Below are positions 35,604 to 48,122 of a stretch of DNA of 64,000 bases, in pieces. The notes beneath the pieces were generated by a model. That model was not told the DNA's origin and made no database searches. It was given only the letters and a program-made list of their open reading frames with translations. Source of the stretch: Sepioteuthis lessoniana (Eukaryota > Mollusca > Cephalopoda > Myopsida > Loliginidae); NCBI GenBank assembly GCA_963585895.1, contig OY757911.1:90394147-90458146 (forward strand), read 5' to 3'. A program made the position numbers and the translations under genes. Positions within the stretch are counted from its first letter, which is position 1. The number at the start of each line of letters is the position of its first letter.

Positions 35604-36514
35604 GTATGTAGATAGATGTTGGTGCCTTAATCAGATGTTCTACATTGTTGTTTTGTTTTGTCACTTACTTTCCCAAGCCTTAACTATTTTAATTTTTTTT
35701 TAGTGATTTTGAAGGATAGATACACAGGCATGTTTAAGCAACTCTCAGATTCCACTGAAGAATGGCTAATGTAGATTTTTTACTATTATTACAACAGAAA
35801 AGCTCTCACTAATACTTGGATAAGATTGTTTAGGACAAATTTTACTTCATTTATTATAAACCTTACTAAATTTGGGTTTAATTTATCTTAGATTAAATCT
35901 GATTATGAAAGCTCTCTCTATTATTATGTAAATACACAACCAGTGCTGAAAGAGTTTTGAACTGTGAAGACAAGATATTAAGATATAATGATCTAATTTC
36001 TTTTTTTTGAGATTTAACTTACAAACTTTAAATTGTCAGCCTCAACTTTCTAAGCATTATCATAAATGAAATTAATTATAATTTGAATTAAAATATTACA
36101 GCTTAAACTTTTTTTAACTAAAATTTTCTAATTTTAGTTTGTAATAGTAAAGTAATATCTTGCTTTGTGCTGAAAAAAAAAGGCTCTAATGGTGACAGCT
36201 ATTTTAAAAATTTTATTTTTATATTAAAGTTTCAAAGATGTTAGACAAATCTGTATGTTACCTATACTCATAATATCTAACAAAATATTGTTTATCAATT
36301 TTACCAATTGAAAAATAAATTATGCTTTAATCTATTTGATAATGTCTGAAGGGAATGGTTGTATTTTTAAGACTTTTGATTGATCTTAATGGTATGTCAA
36401 CCCATGTATGGTTATTTTATGTCTAAAAAATGAGAGAATTGTGTACATTTATTTTGTATAGTTTCTTAAGATTTTTTTGCTCATGATTATGATATCAAGT
36501 ATTCCTATCTAATA
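35604..36514. other. CLINT1: Intron after the candidate microexon
   Basis: AT-rich; nothing is recognised. Confidence 0.45.
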
Positions 36515-36775
36515 CAAATAATTTGCAAACAGATTTATTTGACCCATACATAGGACCCTAACAGGTATTTTTTCTCTGGGTCTGAGTGGCAATAAATGGG
36601 TACTCTTCAGAGCTCCAAAAGTGGAACATTACCATCATGTGCAGTTTTGTGTCTTATCTAAGACACCCTCCATTTTTTTTTTGTGGTGGTGGTGGTGGTG
36701 GGGTCATACTCTTCTGCAGAGGATAGTCAGCTTAACACTTATTAACAGAGTGGTTCTGGGACTTTTGACTGAAAT
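36515..36775 (-). repeat. Repeat D copy (D5)
   Basis: Reverse copy: 'tttgacccatacataggacc', 'gggtactcttcagagctcc', and 'tcttctgcagagga' near the end. It contains a (GGT)n stretch at about 36683-36701. Confidence 0.75.
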
Positions 36776-37084
36776 CCAAGTTTGTCTCAGACTGTAGATA
36801 TTATCTTCTAACATCTTTTCTTTTGAGAAGACAAAATTTACCTATGACATAGTTTTCCAATCTAAGCAAAAAATTCACATGTAATCTAGCATATATCTTG
36901 TTTTAGTCATTGAGTAAGCAGAGTTTGAGGAAGATTTTTCATTTTGTGATTGAAAAACGTGCTGAATTCACATCAGTTGCTAAAGATTTTTTTCCTAAAG
37001 TTTCTGCAGGTCCCTTATGGAGCTTTGGGCCCAAAGTTATACTGTGTTGGTGATGATGATGTCATTTCAGTAGCAACTATTTTT

Positions 37085-37283
37085 TATGGGTGTAGTTGCT
37101 AACCCTATGACTTTTGGTCTTGAATTCAGTTTTCCTTCTCTTAAACAAGTTGCCCTACTAAGGCTAAAGAGTCCAGTCTGCTCTACTATTTATCCATACC
37201 TGGGAACAGAAGAGAATTATGCCTTTTTAAGGGCATCAGCACAAAGTAAAGTACAAACAGCCTTATAAAGAATTTGAACTTGG
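37085..37283 (-). repeat. SINE family B copy (B5)
   Basis: Reverse copy: 'ttgaattcagttttccttct', 'gtctgctctactatttatcc' and 'gaatttgaacttggctta'. Confidence 0.82.
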
Positions 37284-37287
37284 CTTA

Positions 37288-37475
37288 TTGCTCAGCTGAC
37301 TAGGGCTGTAGAATACACAAACTGCTTCTCTGCAGAGGGGTAAAACAATCTGATGGTGAGGTTCCAGTAATTCTGGAGCTTTGGGGAATGCGATGTACCT
37401 CTTCATTGCCGTTGCTCCCAGATCCACTTTAGCCTGGAGTGGTAAGACCTATGGGTTAAATAGAACTGAACAATG
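37288..37475 (+). repeat. Repeat D copy (D6)
   Basis: 'gctgactagggctgtagaat', 'cttctctgcagaggggtaa', 'caatctgatggtgaggttcc' and 'gctttggggaatgcga' in order. It adjoins SINE B5. Confidence 0.83.
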
Positions 37476-37527
37476 TACTTATGTTTAATTGAATTGTTTA
37501 AAATAGAACTATATATATATATATATA

Positions 37528-37581
37528 TGGCATTAAATAACCTATAATGGTTGATATACCATAAAACCAAACTAAACCAGG
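37528..37581 (+). repeat. SINE family A tail fragment (A5)
   Basis: It has only 'ggcattaaataacctataat' and 'ggttgatataccataaaacc', preceded by a (TA)n array at 37510-37528. Confidence 0.7.
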
Positions 37582-38430
37582 CTTACTATGTCTGTTTCCT
37601 ATAATCACAACTGTGCCTTTAATTGTTAAAGAATGTTTGCTGCTATAGATTATCTTCTGTTGAGCAAAATGAGAGGGAACTTTCAGATCTGATTTTAAAA
37701 TTATAGATATTTTATCGCTTCAGCAGTTTTTCATAAACCACAAATTTCTGTATTAGACCAAAAAAACAAACAAAATCAAAACAAAGCAGGGTATTACTGA
37801 AGTTGAAAAAAAAATTTTTTTTCAAAGATGTCTAATTCTCTTAAATTATAAATTTAATGACAACTATAATTTTTGAATTGAAGAACTTTAAAATTTCATG
37901 TAAAGAGTTTAAATATTTACTGTATGTATATTTATCCTTTGTGTTTAGAAATTGTTACATGTTTGAGTTTTATGAAGGTGTTATCAACAAGTCTGCAACC
38001 TGACAGCTAAATTTGAGATTTTCACAGTATAATGTTTGATCTGCATGATTAATATTTACTACATAATTAAGTGTAGACAATGAAAGAGTATAAAATGAAT
38101 ATTTTCTTTTTATCATTTAGTCACAGAATTAGTGATGTATCTATATAAAAAATCAGATTACTTCCTATTTTTCTTTTGGCTTAGAAATTTTTATTTAAAT
38201 TTTTATTAATTTGTTAGCTTTCTTAGATACAACTGTATGGCCTTCATTTTACTTGCTCAAATTTAAACAGATGTTTCCCACGCTATTAACAAAAAAAAAA
38301 ATTCTATTTTAACTATAATATCTATTGTTTCTAGATCTTGATAAATCTATCTATTTGGTTTATTTTAATTAATCTTTTTATCAAACTTGGGTAGAGGTAG
38401 TCTAACCTATCATCACATATTTTACCTAAT
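37582..38430. other. Intron sequence, nothing recognised
   Basis: AT-rich without recognisable features. Confidence 0.45.
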
Positions 38431-38446
38431 TTACATTATTTTTGAC

Positions 38447-38701
38447 TGGGCCATTGGCCTAATGAGTAGTGTGTTCGCCAATTGTCCTGGAAACCGAGGT
38501 TCAATCTCATGTCGAGTCATACCAAAGATTCAAAAAATGGTACTTGATGCCACCTTGCTTAACACTCAGCATTATAAGGTAAGGATCAAGGGTAAAGTGG
38601 AGCGATCCAGGGAAAGGAGTAGCACCCTCCCTTGCACCTTAGTGTTATAGCTATTAAAAAGGGAGCTTTAAGTTTCCCTCGACTAAAGTCACCAACTTTA
38701 C
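38447..38701 (+). repeat. SINE family C copy (C4) with target-site duplication
   Basis: A full-length copy with a tRNA-like head ('gcctaatgagtagtgtgtt', 'gaggttcaatctcatg') and tail 'agtcaccaactttac'. The flanks TTACATTATTTTTGAC (38431-38446) and TTACATTATTTTTAGA (38702-38717) are a target-site duplication, which fixes the ends. Confidence 0.94.
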
Positions 38702-38717
38702 TTACATTATTTTTAGA

Positions 38718-39238
38718 CAAAATGTTTCAAGTTTACTCTTTCTGGATTTGAAGTTCTCTTTCATTTACTCAATATCAATGTATATCATAAGAATTCTTAC
38801 AAGTAGGTATTTATTTGGCTCCCCATAAGGCCAAATTTTTATGCAAGGTTGGTTTAGTGTGGGAGTACCCTCCAAAAATTAAGACTCCTGTTGGGTGGGG
38901 AAAAAATTGCCTAGTTCTGTTGATAGTATCCTTGAAGGGCACTGAGCAATAAACTCAAGCCTTAACCCTTTTAGATGAGGGGACAGGTGCTGTCTGGGGA
39001 AGGCCACTTAGAACTAAACTGTTATTCTCACCCACTTGGTGCAAATGCTGAGTGAATTCTTACAACTACTCACACTATGATATACAAAATACATCAAAGT
39101 TTTCATTTTTATCTTATAAATTGCCAAATGTCTTTTTTTGTTCATCTGTTTATCACATAACTCAAATATGATTAGAGCTTTGGTCAACAATTTTTTTTAA
39201 TTTTTTTTTATTTACTGAGCATATGGGGAGGAGAAGTA
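38718..39238. other. Intron with an unexplained GC-richer block
   Basis: At about 38811-39060 the base composition is noticeably more GC-rich ('gtgggagtaccctccaaaaa', 'aggtgctgtctggggaagg'). No open frame or family is recognised; it may be a fragment of an unlisted repeat. Confidence 0.45.
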
Positions 39239-39470
39239 TAAGTCCCTGTGACATAGTGACTAATGTACTGCACTGCAACATTGAAGTAAGTGAGGTTGAA
39301 CTCCAGTCACATTATTATGTTCACTTTCAGACTAATACTCTTGGGAAAGGTATGATGAACTCCCTTATCCTCCCAGCTATGGGTTAAATAGCATCATTGC
39401 AAGGATAGCTTTGACATTAAATAACCCACAAAGCTTGATATGCCATTAAACAAAGAGACTGAAACTTAAC
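39239..39470 (+). repeat. SINE family A copy (A6)
   Basis: The head 'gtgacatagtgactaatgta', then 'gttgaactccagtcacatta', CTTGGGAAAGGTATGATG, 'agctatgggttaaatagcat' and a tail 'gatatgccattaaacaaag'. Confidence 0.88.
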
Positions 39471-42400
39471 CAAAAGCATACTTTTTAGAATAGTTTTTGA
39501 AAATTCCAAAACTTAAATTTTTAGCTAAGGGTTTGATTTACAAGAAAAGTATTATACTAAATTCGACCTTTGTCAGGTGAGCTAAATCAAATCTTTTTCA
39601 TTCTGTTTAACTGTATAAACTTACTGAAATTTTCCTAGCCCGAAACCAAAGGTATAACTTAAAAAAATTATTTCCAGTTATGATAAAATTAGGCCTTTAA
39701 AAAAAATATCATGTGTTTAAATCTGTAGTGTAAACAATGGCCACCAGGGCTCTATAGATAACTTATCAATATTTATTGTTTTCTAAGTCCTTAGAAAAAT
39801 ATTATGCCTGTGTTTATTACTACTATAAAAAAGTAGAATTGATGAATTTATAGTCAAGTTATTTAACTTAAAATTCTGCTTGTGTTGTGAGTTCTCTTAA
39901 TTTTTTAAAAATTAGGTTTTATAAAAAGATATTAGGTAATGTATCTTAAAACTTCTAACATGAAGGTTTATATATACTATCAAAATTATGAACTCTTTAC
40001 AATAGTTCCTCTTTACCAATAAAAAGGAAAGTTTCTAGGTAATATTGGACTCAAAAAATAAATGAATAAAATCGTCCTCTTTTATTTATTACTTGGTATT
40101 TGTATATTTCTTTTTTGTTTTAGTCTGTATCTTTTGTGATTTTCTTTCAGCTTTTGTTTTTGAAAATTTTCTTTCCAATTATTTTGTTTGCTGTTGAAAA
40201 ATTCTGATTTTAAAAAAAGAAAAAAAAATGAAATTATTTATTTGTTGTTAAAGACACGCTTACTTCATTCCCTGCTTTCTTAGCAATCACATGCTTTGGT
40301 GTTCATTTATTGTGTTGAGGTGGGAGAGCAGTTTGCACATTGTGGCTGTAGGTCCATTCCCACAAATAGATACTACAGCAGCAGACCAACATTTCTTGAC
40401 CAGAAGAATGACAAAACCTTCATATGTTGACTGCTTCTTAATTAAAGTTTGATTACAGTCAAATTTAAAATGGCATCACTTAATTAATACTGAGGTTAAT
40501 TTTTTTTCTTCTTCTTAAAGTAATTACAAATATTATGTTAATGCCAACAGGATAATTATTTGTTCTGGAAAAAAATTGTTCAACCTCAATATTAATTAGA
40601 ATAGACATTTCACTGCCTAGGAGAAAATAATGTAATAAAAATTTGTTTTCATTACTTACCAACCACTTTGTAAATTGAATTTTTTTTAATCACTAAAGAA
40701 CTTGCATGATATCTTAAAATTTTCAACCTCCCTATAAAGAATTTAGGTCTGCAATTTGAGTATTTGACATCTAGTTTTCCTCATCTTAAACTGACTGCTA
40801 TTCTTCTTAGTGCCCGCAACTCCACTCTCTCTTAGCTCAACTGTAAAAGCTCTAATTCTCACTTTTGCTTGCAGCTTCCACAAGTCTGCCTAGCAGTCTT
40901 ACAATGGCATTTTATTCATCAATCTAATTTCTCAATCCATCTTTTCAGCTAATTGTACATCGTCTTTTTGTTTTTACATCGGAAATCTTAAGTTGAATTT
41001 GGGAGAAAGACTTTTTTTTAAAACTTTGCCTCTTATATACATAAAAAAGATTCATAATTTGTTAATTTTTTTTAAGTTAATTTATTTATTTTCATCTTTA
41101 CAGTTTGCATATCTCAAGCAGGTAAAAAAACAAAAACAAAAAAACATCCTCTGTAATTTGTATATAAAATCCTCTAGGGTATTAACAGGCTTTTTTTCTT
41201 TCACTTTGAGGCATTCAGTTTTTATGGATCAAATTATTGGGTTTAAGGCTGATTTTATTATTACTTCATTTGTGATTTTAGTTTCTTGTTAATTTTTGTA
41301 TTTTATATTCATTAGCATTCTCATTCTATGATAGATTAATTGTGTAATCTGACCATTTACTAACTTATGTATCCATTTTAATGCTAAATTGATTCTAGCA
41401 GTCATCTTTTTAGCCAGGAAGATTTTTCCCTTTATCTTGGCTAGATATCAAAAGTAAATAAGAGAAATTTAATGCATGTGATTTTTTTGCTCTTTTATTG
41501 AAACAAACAAATTCTTCTGGCTTATTTCTTTCTCACAAAAGCTGAAACTCTAAAATATCATTTCTTCTAAAGACTTTTTAGTTTTTTCTATGATTTAGAA
41601 ATGGTCATTTTTTTTTTTTCGCTTTCTTTTAATGCTTATAAATTTTTTAAAAGCTCTTGATCAAGTTTATTTGCAAAATAATCTTGCCAATTTTTCCTTT
41701 TGCAAATTCAAAGGCCTTCACTGTGTATATCTTAAATTTCTCTTTCTTTTATTTTTCTTCTACAAAAGTAGTTTCCAATCATTTATCTTCTATGTTCTGT
41801 GTCTCTTTTAAAATTTTCTTAATACATACATTCTTATTGCATATTTTAATCTATAAAAATTATTTGGTGGGGAATTGTATTGTTGTTACTTTGGTGACTA
41901 GGTTAATATCATTCGGAAAAGTCTTTTCACATTGATACAGAAAAGAAAAAGCATTTCATCTTTTGCAGAATGCAAGATTATTATTATTTTTTTTTTTTAC
42001 ATTTAATGTATATGAAATCTTGATTGCAGATTAAGTAACTACTGTTTGATTTGAATAAAAAACACATTAGGATATATTAGTATTTAAATTGGAAGCAATT
42101 ATTCAAATGTATGAAATAATCTAAATTTTAACTATTAGAAAATATGCCAATGATAAAAGCAAATCCTTTAATGAATCCTTTTCAAACTTTGAGTTCAAAA
42201 TAATATTTTATCTGTTTATTTTTGAGGTTACACATTCCTAGTTTATTCTAAAATTATTTTAGAGCTTACAAATTAGTGTATTAAATCACATCTAAACTTA
42301 TCTAATACTTTTTGTATTATCTTCTGACATTAAAATGAACATGGTATATATTATTTTATATCTTATGACCCTAAATTGAACTTTGAAATGATATTTTAAT

Positions 42401-42884
42401 ATATTAGATTTACAGTGTAAAATCAATAATTTATAATTGTTCTAATACTTTTAGCTCTTTTGATGATACCATAAAAGACTGACATTAAAACAAACTATAG
42501 TTGAAATTCTAAGTTTGAGACATTTTGCAGCAGTTACATCTGTTTATAGTTTTTCTGTATATTGTAGATAATGAGTATTGTGAGAACTGTATAAAATGAT
42601 TCAATTTATTCATTTGTGGTTAATTTTAATATTAGTCCATATGGTTTTTTTTAGAATTTTTAAAAATTTGGGTAACAAATATATATTTTTTAACGCTTGA
42701 ATATCAGTGAAGAATTATCATTCACCATTATTGTAAGTATTTTTCACAATTTATAATTTCATATTTTTTTCAGAAAGATTCTTAAAGGCTTTGACAAAAA
42801 TCTTTTGTAATAATTTAACCCTCATTTTTCTTTTCAGTTGAAGCTGTTTTTCAATTTACTTAATATTTAATTTCTTGTTGTTAG
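39471..42884. other. CLINT1: End of the intron before exon C
   Basis: AT-rich; no repeat or exon is recognised. Open stretches at 40993-41292 and 41657-41935 have intron-like composition (Phe, Ile, Leu, Lys) and no motif. Confidence 0.5.
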
Positions 42885-43095
42885 TGATGATTATGAAAAC
42901 AGATATGAAGATAAGGAAAAGTCTCCTCGTGATCGAAAAGACTATGAATTTAAAGATGAAGATGAGGAATACACATCAGTGGAACGCACCCAAACAACTC
43001 ACACAGAGAAAATTACAACTAATATACGTACAACTCGCAGTGGCAAAAAATTAGACCTGGGTGCTGCAGCCACATATGGGAAGGAAAGCAACCAG
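42885..43095 (+). CDS. CLINT1: CLINT1 exon C: acidic linker ending in LDLGAA motif
   Basis: The acceptor is tgttgttag at 42884 and the donor gtaaaa at 43096. The 211 nt are 1 nt plus 70 codons, ending on a codon boundary. The peptide contains KEKSPRDRKDYEFKDEDEEY, a Thr-rich stretch (ERTQTTHTEKITTN) and SGKKLDLGAAATYG. The last matches the vertebrate KTIDLGAAAHY segment, which together with the EEETVTTK-like stretch upstream makes the assignment firm. It is a disordered, phosphorylatable linker between ENTH and the adaptor-binding motifs (inference). Confidence 0.95.
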
Positions 43096-43829
43096 GTAAA
43101 ATTCCAGTTATTAATGTTGTGTCTATGTGGTATAGCTAAGGACTAAAGATCATTTGCTATGACTAAAAAATTTAGAAAAATTTTTTTGTTTCTTTCCATC
43201 TTGACATTACTTATTTAACATTGCTACTATAATTATTTGTGTATAACATGCACCTCTAACTTTTGACTATGAAATTTTCGGAAGAAAAATTCTCATATAT
43301 AACACATACTGACTTTGATTTGTTGCAGCTAAATTTAGCATTTGTTCAACTTTTGTTTATACTGATTAAAAATAAGAATGTATATAAGCCATTTGATTTG
43401 GTATTTGTGAAAGCCCGATTTTATAAATAGTTTAGACATTTACAATTTAATATTGACACAATAAAGAAAACGTTTATAAAGTAGCTCTTTATATCAGATT
43501 TTTCAATCTCATCTCATTAAAGACTGATTTTTCATTAGACAAGTACTAAAGAAAAAATCAAAATAAGATGCTTTTTAAAATCAGATTTCATTTTGAAGTA
43601 ATTATATGAGATAGGTTTGAGGGATTTACATATAAACAAAAAACTAGTAACATTGTTTATAACAATGTTAGGATAAGTGGAAATCCACTGATATTTCAAG
43701 TGATTGATCAGTCTATTCTATATAGAAATAAACATTTTTTATTATAAAAAGCAAACAGGAATTTATTTCAAACTTATCTGTATCTCTTTGTATAAACATT
43801 ATTTGGTTAGCCATTAAAAAAAAAAAACT
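43096..43829. other. CLINT1: Start of the intron between exons C and D
   Basis: AT-rich; nothing is recognised. Confidence 0.45.
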
Positions 43830-44112
43830 AAGCATTGGTCTTGTGACCTGGTTTGGTTGTAAGGGCACTACTCATGTCGCATGTCAAGCAGTCTCTCTCC
43901 ATCTTTACAACTAGTTTCAATTCAATTTTCCTTCTAGACTGGTTGCCATGTTTAAAAAGCCCAGTCTCCCCTACTATTTATCCATAGCTGGAGGGAGGAT
44001 AGTTGGATTCATACTTTTTCCTTTATTAGTGCAAAATGCCAACAGTCTTGTTCGGGATTTGAACTCTGGTAGCTAAGTCCGCTTCCTACAATGATTACTG
44101 TTATGAGGAAAC
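43830..44112 (-). repeat. SINE family B copy (B6)
   Basis: Reverse copy: 'caattcaattttccttctag', 'tcccctactatttatccat', 'gggatttgaactctggtag' and the head 'gattactgttatga'. Confidence 0.85.
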
Positions 44113-45009
44113 TACAATGTATCAAATAATTTTTCTTCCCGTCTGAATTTTGTTAGATGGGATTTATTGTAATTCATTTATTAGACAATTTCCTTGTTTG
44201 TTTTGTTGACAATAATTTGGCCCATTTATATAGAACTTCATGATAAACAATCGACACTGATGATTCTATACTCCAGAAAAAGTCCAGACAATAAATGATG
44301 GAAACATTGTGAATGAGAACAAGATGAGGAAAATTGTCTAATAATAAAAAAAAACATTAAAAAAAATTAGTTATATTCCATTAAATTTTTTACCATATTT
44401 TTCCTGACCAACCATTGTGTATATCTTTTTCAACTATTCAAAAAAAACCATTTTCATCATAAATCCTATAATAGAAGAAAAAATGGGTTTAAGTTTAAAA
44501 TGGTTACAATTTTAATCCAATCATTTTTTTTTTTTCTCTAATTTTATTTTATTTTTCTTGTATCATTTTCTGCTTCACCCTTCAAGTCTTCATTGAGTAT
44601 TTTGTCTGGCTGCTTTCTTGATTTTCAAAAATTAAATCTCTGCTTTCAAATTTTTTTAAACCAAAATCTCACTACTTAACATTATCACGAAATATGAAAT
44701 TTATATTCCTCACAATTTCAGCTTCATTATAATCAAATTTATAAAAGTGTACAATATGAAAATAGTGAATTTAATTTACCTAAAAATATTAAAACTTTAT
44801 AGAATATAATTTTATTAAGTAATCAATAAATAATATTTAAAAAGATGTTTTCATTTGGGGGGGGGATTTGTAAAAAAGATAATTTTATGTTGAGCAATTT
44901 TCATAGACATAAGAAAATGCATTCAATTTTCCAAGGGAGGTAACTTCTTTCGCCTAACTTCTATTTTGTACAATATTTACCTTTTATAATTTTTCTCTAT
45001 TTTTCACAG
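44113..45009. other. CLINT1: End of the intron between exons C and D
   Basis: AT-rich with a run of nine G near 44858-44866; nothing else is seen. Confidence 0.45.
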
Positions 45010-45163
45010 CAAAATTCCGGTAGCGCTGCTGCTACTGATGTTGCTGGAGGCAGCAGTCTGATTGACACAAGTGTCCCAAACTCTGGTGATCTATTTGCTG
45101 ACTTTAGTGACTTTAAATCGTCTGCAAGTACGACTAATGGCTTGTTTGGTGAGCCTCTTTCTG
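45010..45163 (+). CDS. CLINT1: CLINT1 exon D: DLFADF adaptor-binding motifs
   Basis: The acceptor is tttttcacag at 45009 and the donor gtaagc at 45164. The 154 nt are 51 codons plus 1 nt. The peptide has a Gly/Ala/Ser-rich start, then GDLFADFSDFKSS and NGLFGEPLS. Repeated acidic-Phe motifs of the DLF, ADF and SDF kind are how epsinR-type proteins bind adaptor ear domains and clathrin; human epsinR has DLFGGFADFG at this position. An in-exon GGTGAG could serve as an alternative donor, but the one used keeps frame with exon E. Confidence 0.94.
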
Positions 45164-45683
45164 GTAAGCTATGATTTTTATCATAATTTTATCTTTATTA
45201 TGAAAAGGCTTTGGAATTTTTATTTTCTCTCAAAGTAACTAAAACTTCTGGGACCCTTTCTCCCACCCCAAGCGCTAGAAAACACATGTATATCTGTATA
45301 AAAAAGGAAAGATTTAGGACCCTATGCGACAGAATGGATGGACTGTAATAAAAAAAAATGAAAGCAGTGGCCAAAAGCAAGACAAATCCTCTCTACCTTT
45401 GGCAGAAGTCAACTGACGCTTAGATATTTTTTGTCTTTAACTATATTGTCATTTTGAAATGCATAAAAGATTTTATTTTCTGGTACAGATAGTCTTATCT
45501 TAAATTAACTTTTAGGATATTTAGATAAAAAGCAGCATTAGACAGCTGCTTTGTTTTTCATCCTTATTAATGCATGAGCAAGAATTTCTAATTTAAGTTT
45601 TTTTAAGATGATTTAAGATCAATCTGCTTAAAATGTTTAAACTATCATTAAATCTATCTTTCTAATCTTTCTTTCTCTTCCAG
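45164..45683. other. CLINT1: Intron between exons D and E
   Basis: A short AT-rich intron of 520 bp with no repeat. Confidence 0.6.
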
Positions 45684-45765
45684 CACCTACAAATGCCCCT
45701 GCTGGGGACTTTGGGGAGTTTGCTGCATTCCAAGGAGCACCAGGGGCTGGTGGAACATCACCTTC
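45684..45765 (+). CDS. CLINT1: CLINT1 exon E: GDFGEF gamma-ear-type motif
   Basis: The acceptor is ctctcttccag at 45683 and the donor gtaagt at 45766. The 82 nt are 2 nt, 26 codons and 2 nt. The peptide includes AGDFGEFAAFQGAPGAGG, equivalent to the vertebrate GDFGDWSAF motif that binds the AP-1 gamma/GGA ear. It is separated from exon D by only 520 bp of intron, the shortest intron in the gene. The second aromatic of the motif is Phe where vertebrates have Trp. Confidence 0.94.
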
Positions 45766-46402
45766 GTAAGTAAAAACGTCTTTGCTTTATATTTATAATT
45801 AGATTGGTATCTAATTCCTTCATGATGTATTTGAATGTTCATAATTCTCTTAATTATAATCTAAGACTTTTTTTTTTTCTAATTTGGTATTTTTGCTTGA
45901 TACAGTGAGAATAAATCTATTACTTATTTATTGACTGACCCTTTTTGGAGTTATCAGTTGAATAAAATTTAAGACATCTTTTTTAAATCATGTCTCATGT
46001 AAATACTGTGATTATTTGCAGTGGCTCAAAATTTTACAGCTTTAAAAAAGATTTTTTTTTTTTTTTTGGGTCAAGATTCAGTTCAGGTAATGTAGCTGTA
46101 AAATATTTTATTCTTTCACTTGATAAAACCTTTGTATCCTTTTATAATGTTTTTGAAAAATATTAATTTTTAAAGGATTTTTAAGAGGGGGTTCACTTTA
46201 CAATGTAACTGCTATAATAAAGTGAACCTTTACTTAGAAAACTAAAATGAGACTTTAAAATATTATCTTTTATTACAATCAGTATTACTACTAATGTTTA
46301 TTATTGTTGTTATTGGGTTTAAGTTTAAAATAAATTATTGATATTTTCATTTTTTCATTTTCTCAAATAACTCTATTTAGGAATAAGGGTAATACTTATT
46401 CT
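45766..46402. other. CLINT1: Start of the intron between exons E and F
   Basis: AT-rich, with a small hairpin at about 46189-46227 ('ggttcacttta' and its complement). Confidence 0.5.
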
Positions 46403-46513
46403 GGGGGTGTCCCAGTGATGTAGGGATTAATATGCTGGACTGTAACTTTGTAGTGAGTGAGTTCAAACTCCAATCATGGACTAATACCCTTGAGAAATGT
46501 ATGAAAAAGTTCT
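46403..46513 (+). repeat. SINE family A head fragment (A7)
   Basis: It has the head 'gatgtagggattaatatgct', 'gagttcaaactccaatca' and the start of the body ('actaatacccttgagaaa'); the tail is missing. Confidence 0.78.
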
Positions 46514-47429
46514 TTGGATTGAAAGCATAAAAGACAATTTTTCTCAGAAAACTGACATTATCTAAACTGGATCTTGAACAACATAGTTTTACTTTAAATA
46601 AATCTTTTAATGTTGGTCCCTATAAATTTCATGACTTGTACAAAAAATATGCCTCTTTTGGACTATCATAAAACTCTTATTTAATTATTCTATAAGAAAT
46701 TTAATTCCTTTCAATTTCTTACAGATCTATTCATATCAAAATTGCAAAAGAAAATTTGAAAGTAGTGGAATTTAAACTCATTCATTTTTCTGTTATTTGA
46801 AAGTGGATATGAACATAAATCATTTTAACTTTAATGCAATCATAAATGTTGACAATTTATATCTGCTTATGCATTTTGTATGTAGATACATCTTTCTACT
46901 AAGAAATACCTTAAAAATTTTTTTCCCATAATGGTTGTTACATTTCCATATAAATAATACACCCTAAATTAACCAGTATTACAAGACATATATCAATACC
47001 TTTCCATTATATAAATCAGATTGTGAATTTGGAATGGTAAATTGCGTGTATATTGTTTTGCTCTCTTTATATGATAAAAAAAATTTTAAAGTTTACGTTG
47101 AAGATAATACATTTAATTTTACATTTTTCTGTTACTTTATTCTGAGAATTAATAATTAGACTTCTGATCATACAGATTAATCCTTTTTGTTATTCTACAA
47201 CTTCTTTGCTTGCAGTAAAAGACAGTTTGAATATGTTATCTTTTTATTATGAAACAAATATCTATTCTCTTCAGAACCTCTAACAAAATAAATGAACTAA
47301 AATAAAATGAAGAATACTGAGATTTTACCTTTTTTTTTTTTTTTTTTTTTTTTTTTCTTTCTTCTTTGGTAATTCTTAATCTGTTTTGACTCAAGACCAT
47401 AGGAAGCAAAAATATTGTGTATTTACCCA
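46514..47429. other. CLINT1: Intron between exons E and F, nothing recognised
   Basis: AT-rich with a run of 26 T at 47331-47356. Confidence 0.45.
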
Positions 47430-47685
47430 ACCCCTCCACCATGAATAGAATGTGACATAAAGTCAATTTTTATGAGTATTTTTCCTTCTAAATTAGTTGC
47501 CATTCCAAGACTAAATAACTCTGCCCTACTATTTTAGCCATAGCCAGAGAGAGATGGATTCATTACCTTTCCCAGAGGCACTAGCACAAAGTCAAATGCA
47601 AAAGGCCACATTCAGGATTTGAACACTGGGCCCTGATTTCATTTCTAAAGGCAATAATTATTACAGTAATACAACTCTAAAAATA
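47430..47685 (-). repeat. SINE family B copy (B7)
   Basis: Reverse copy: 'cccaacccctccaccatgaa', 'ctgccctactattttagcca', 'caggatttgaacactgggc'. It is followed within about 70 bp by a LINE fragment. Confidence 0.83.
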
Positions 47686-47749
47686 AGCATACTAATAACT
47701 GTTGACATTAAGAAATACTGAAGACATTTTAAACATTTCTACAAGCAAA

Positions 47750-48122
47750 AATATTTCTTCTTGGCTAATCTCTATTCATATAAAAAAATGACATGTCAAA
47801 CACTCTACATTGTTTTACACTTTCTCATAGAATGCAGAGTTTTCACTCTCATCAAAAAATGCTTTTTCAATGCAAATAATATGAAAGATCTGCTTGAAAG
47901 TGTCAACATAGATGACATTTTGTCCTCCATGAGAGAAACAAAGTTATCTCAAAAATTATTAACATAAACCTGATCAATACCATACAAAGTAAATCTTTCA
48001 ACACAATCCTCAAACCATTTATTAAGAACCAATCCCAGATGGTCCTGACATATTGTTAAAATGAAATAAAAACTCTTAACTATAAAAAGTTTAAATATAA
48101 ACATACATTGTACTGTAAACTG
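47750..48122 (+). mobile_element. I/Jockey-group LINE, 5'-truncated copy
   Basis: The open stretch 47761-47967 reads as the C-terminus of the LINE ORF2 at 63720-63885: HFLIECRVFTLIKKCFF here against KHILIKCRVFALIRK there, then NNMKDLLESVNIDDILSSMR against a NHLRDLFNNIKMNDVLS-like piece, then RETKLSQK. It ends TAA and is followed by about 155 bp of probable 3' UTR. It lies in the intron between exons E and F, in the same direction as the gene. Confidence 0.82.

Noticed and set aside
40993-41292. Plus-strand open stretch of 99 codons
   Set aside because: Low-complexity Phe/Leu/Lys/Ile sequence typical of AT-rich intron; no motif and no splice signals in CLINT1 phase.
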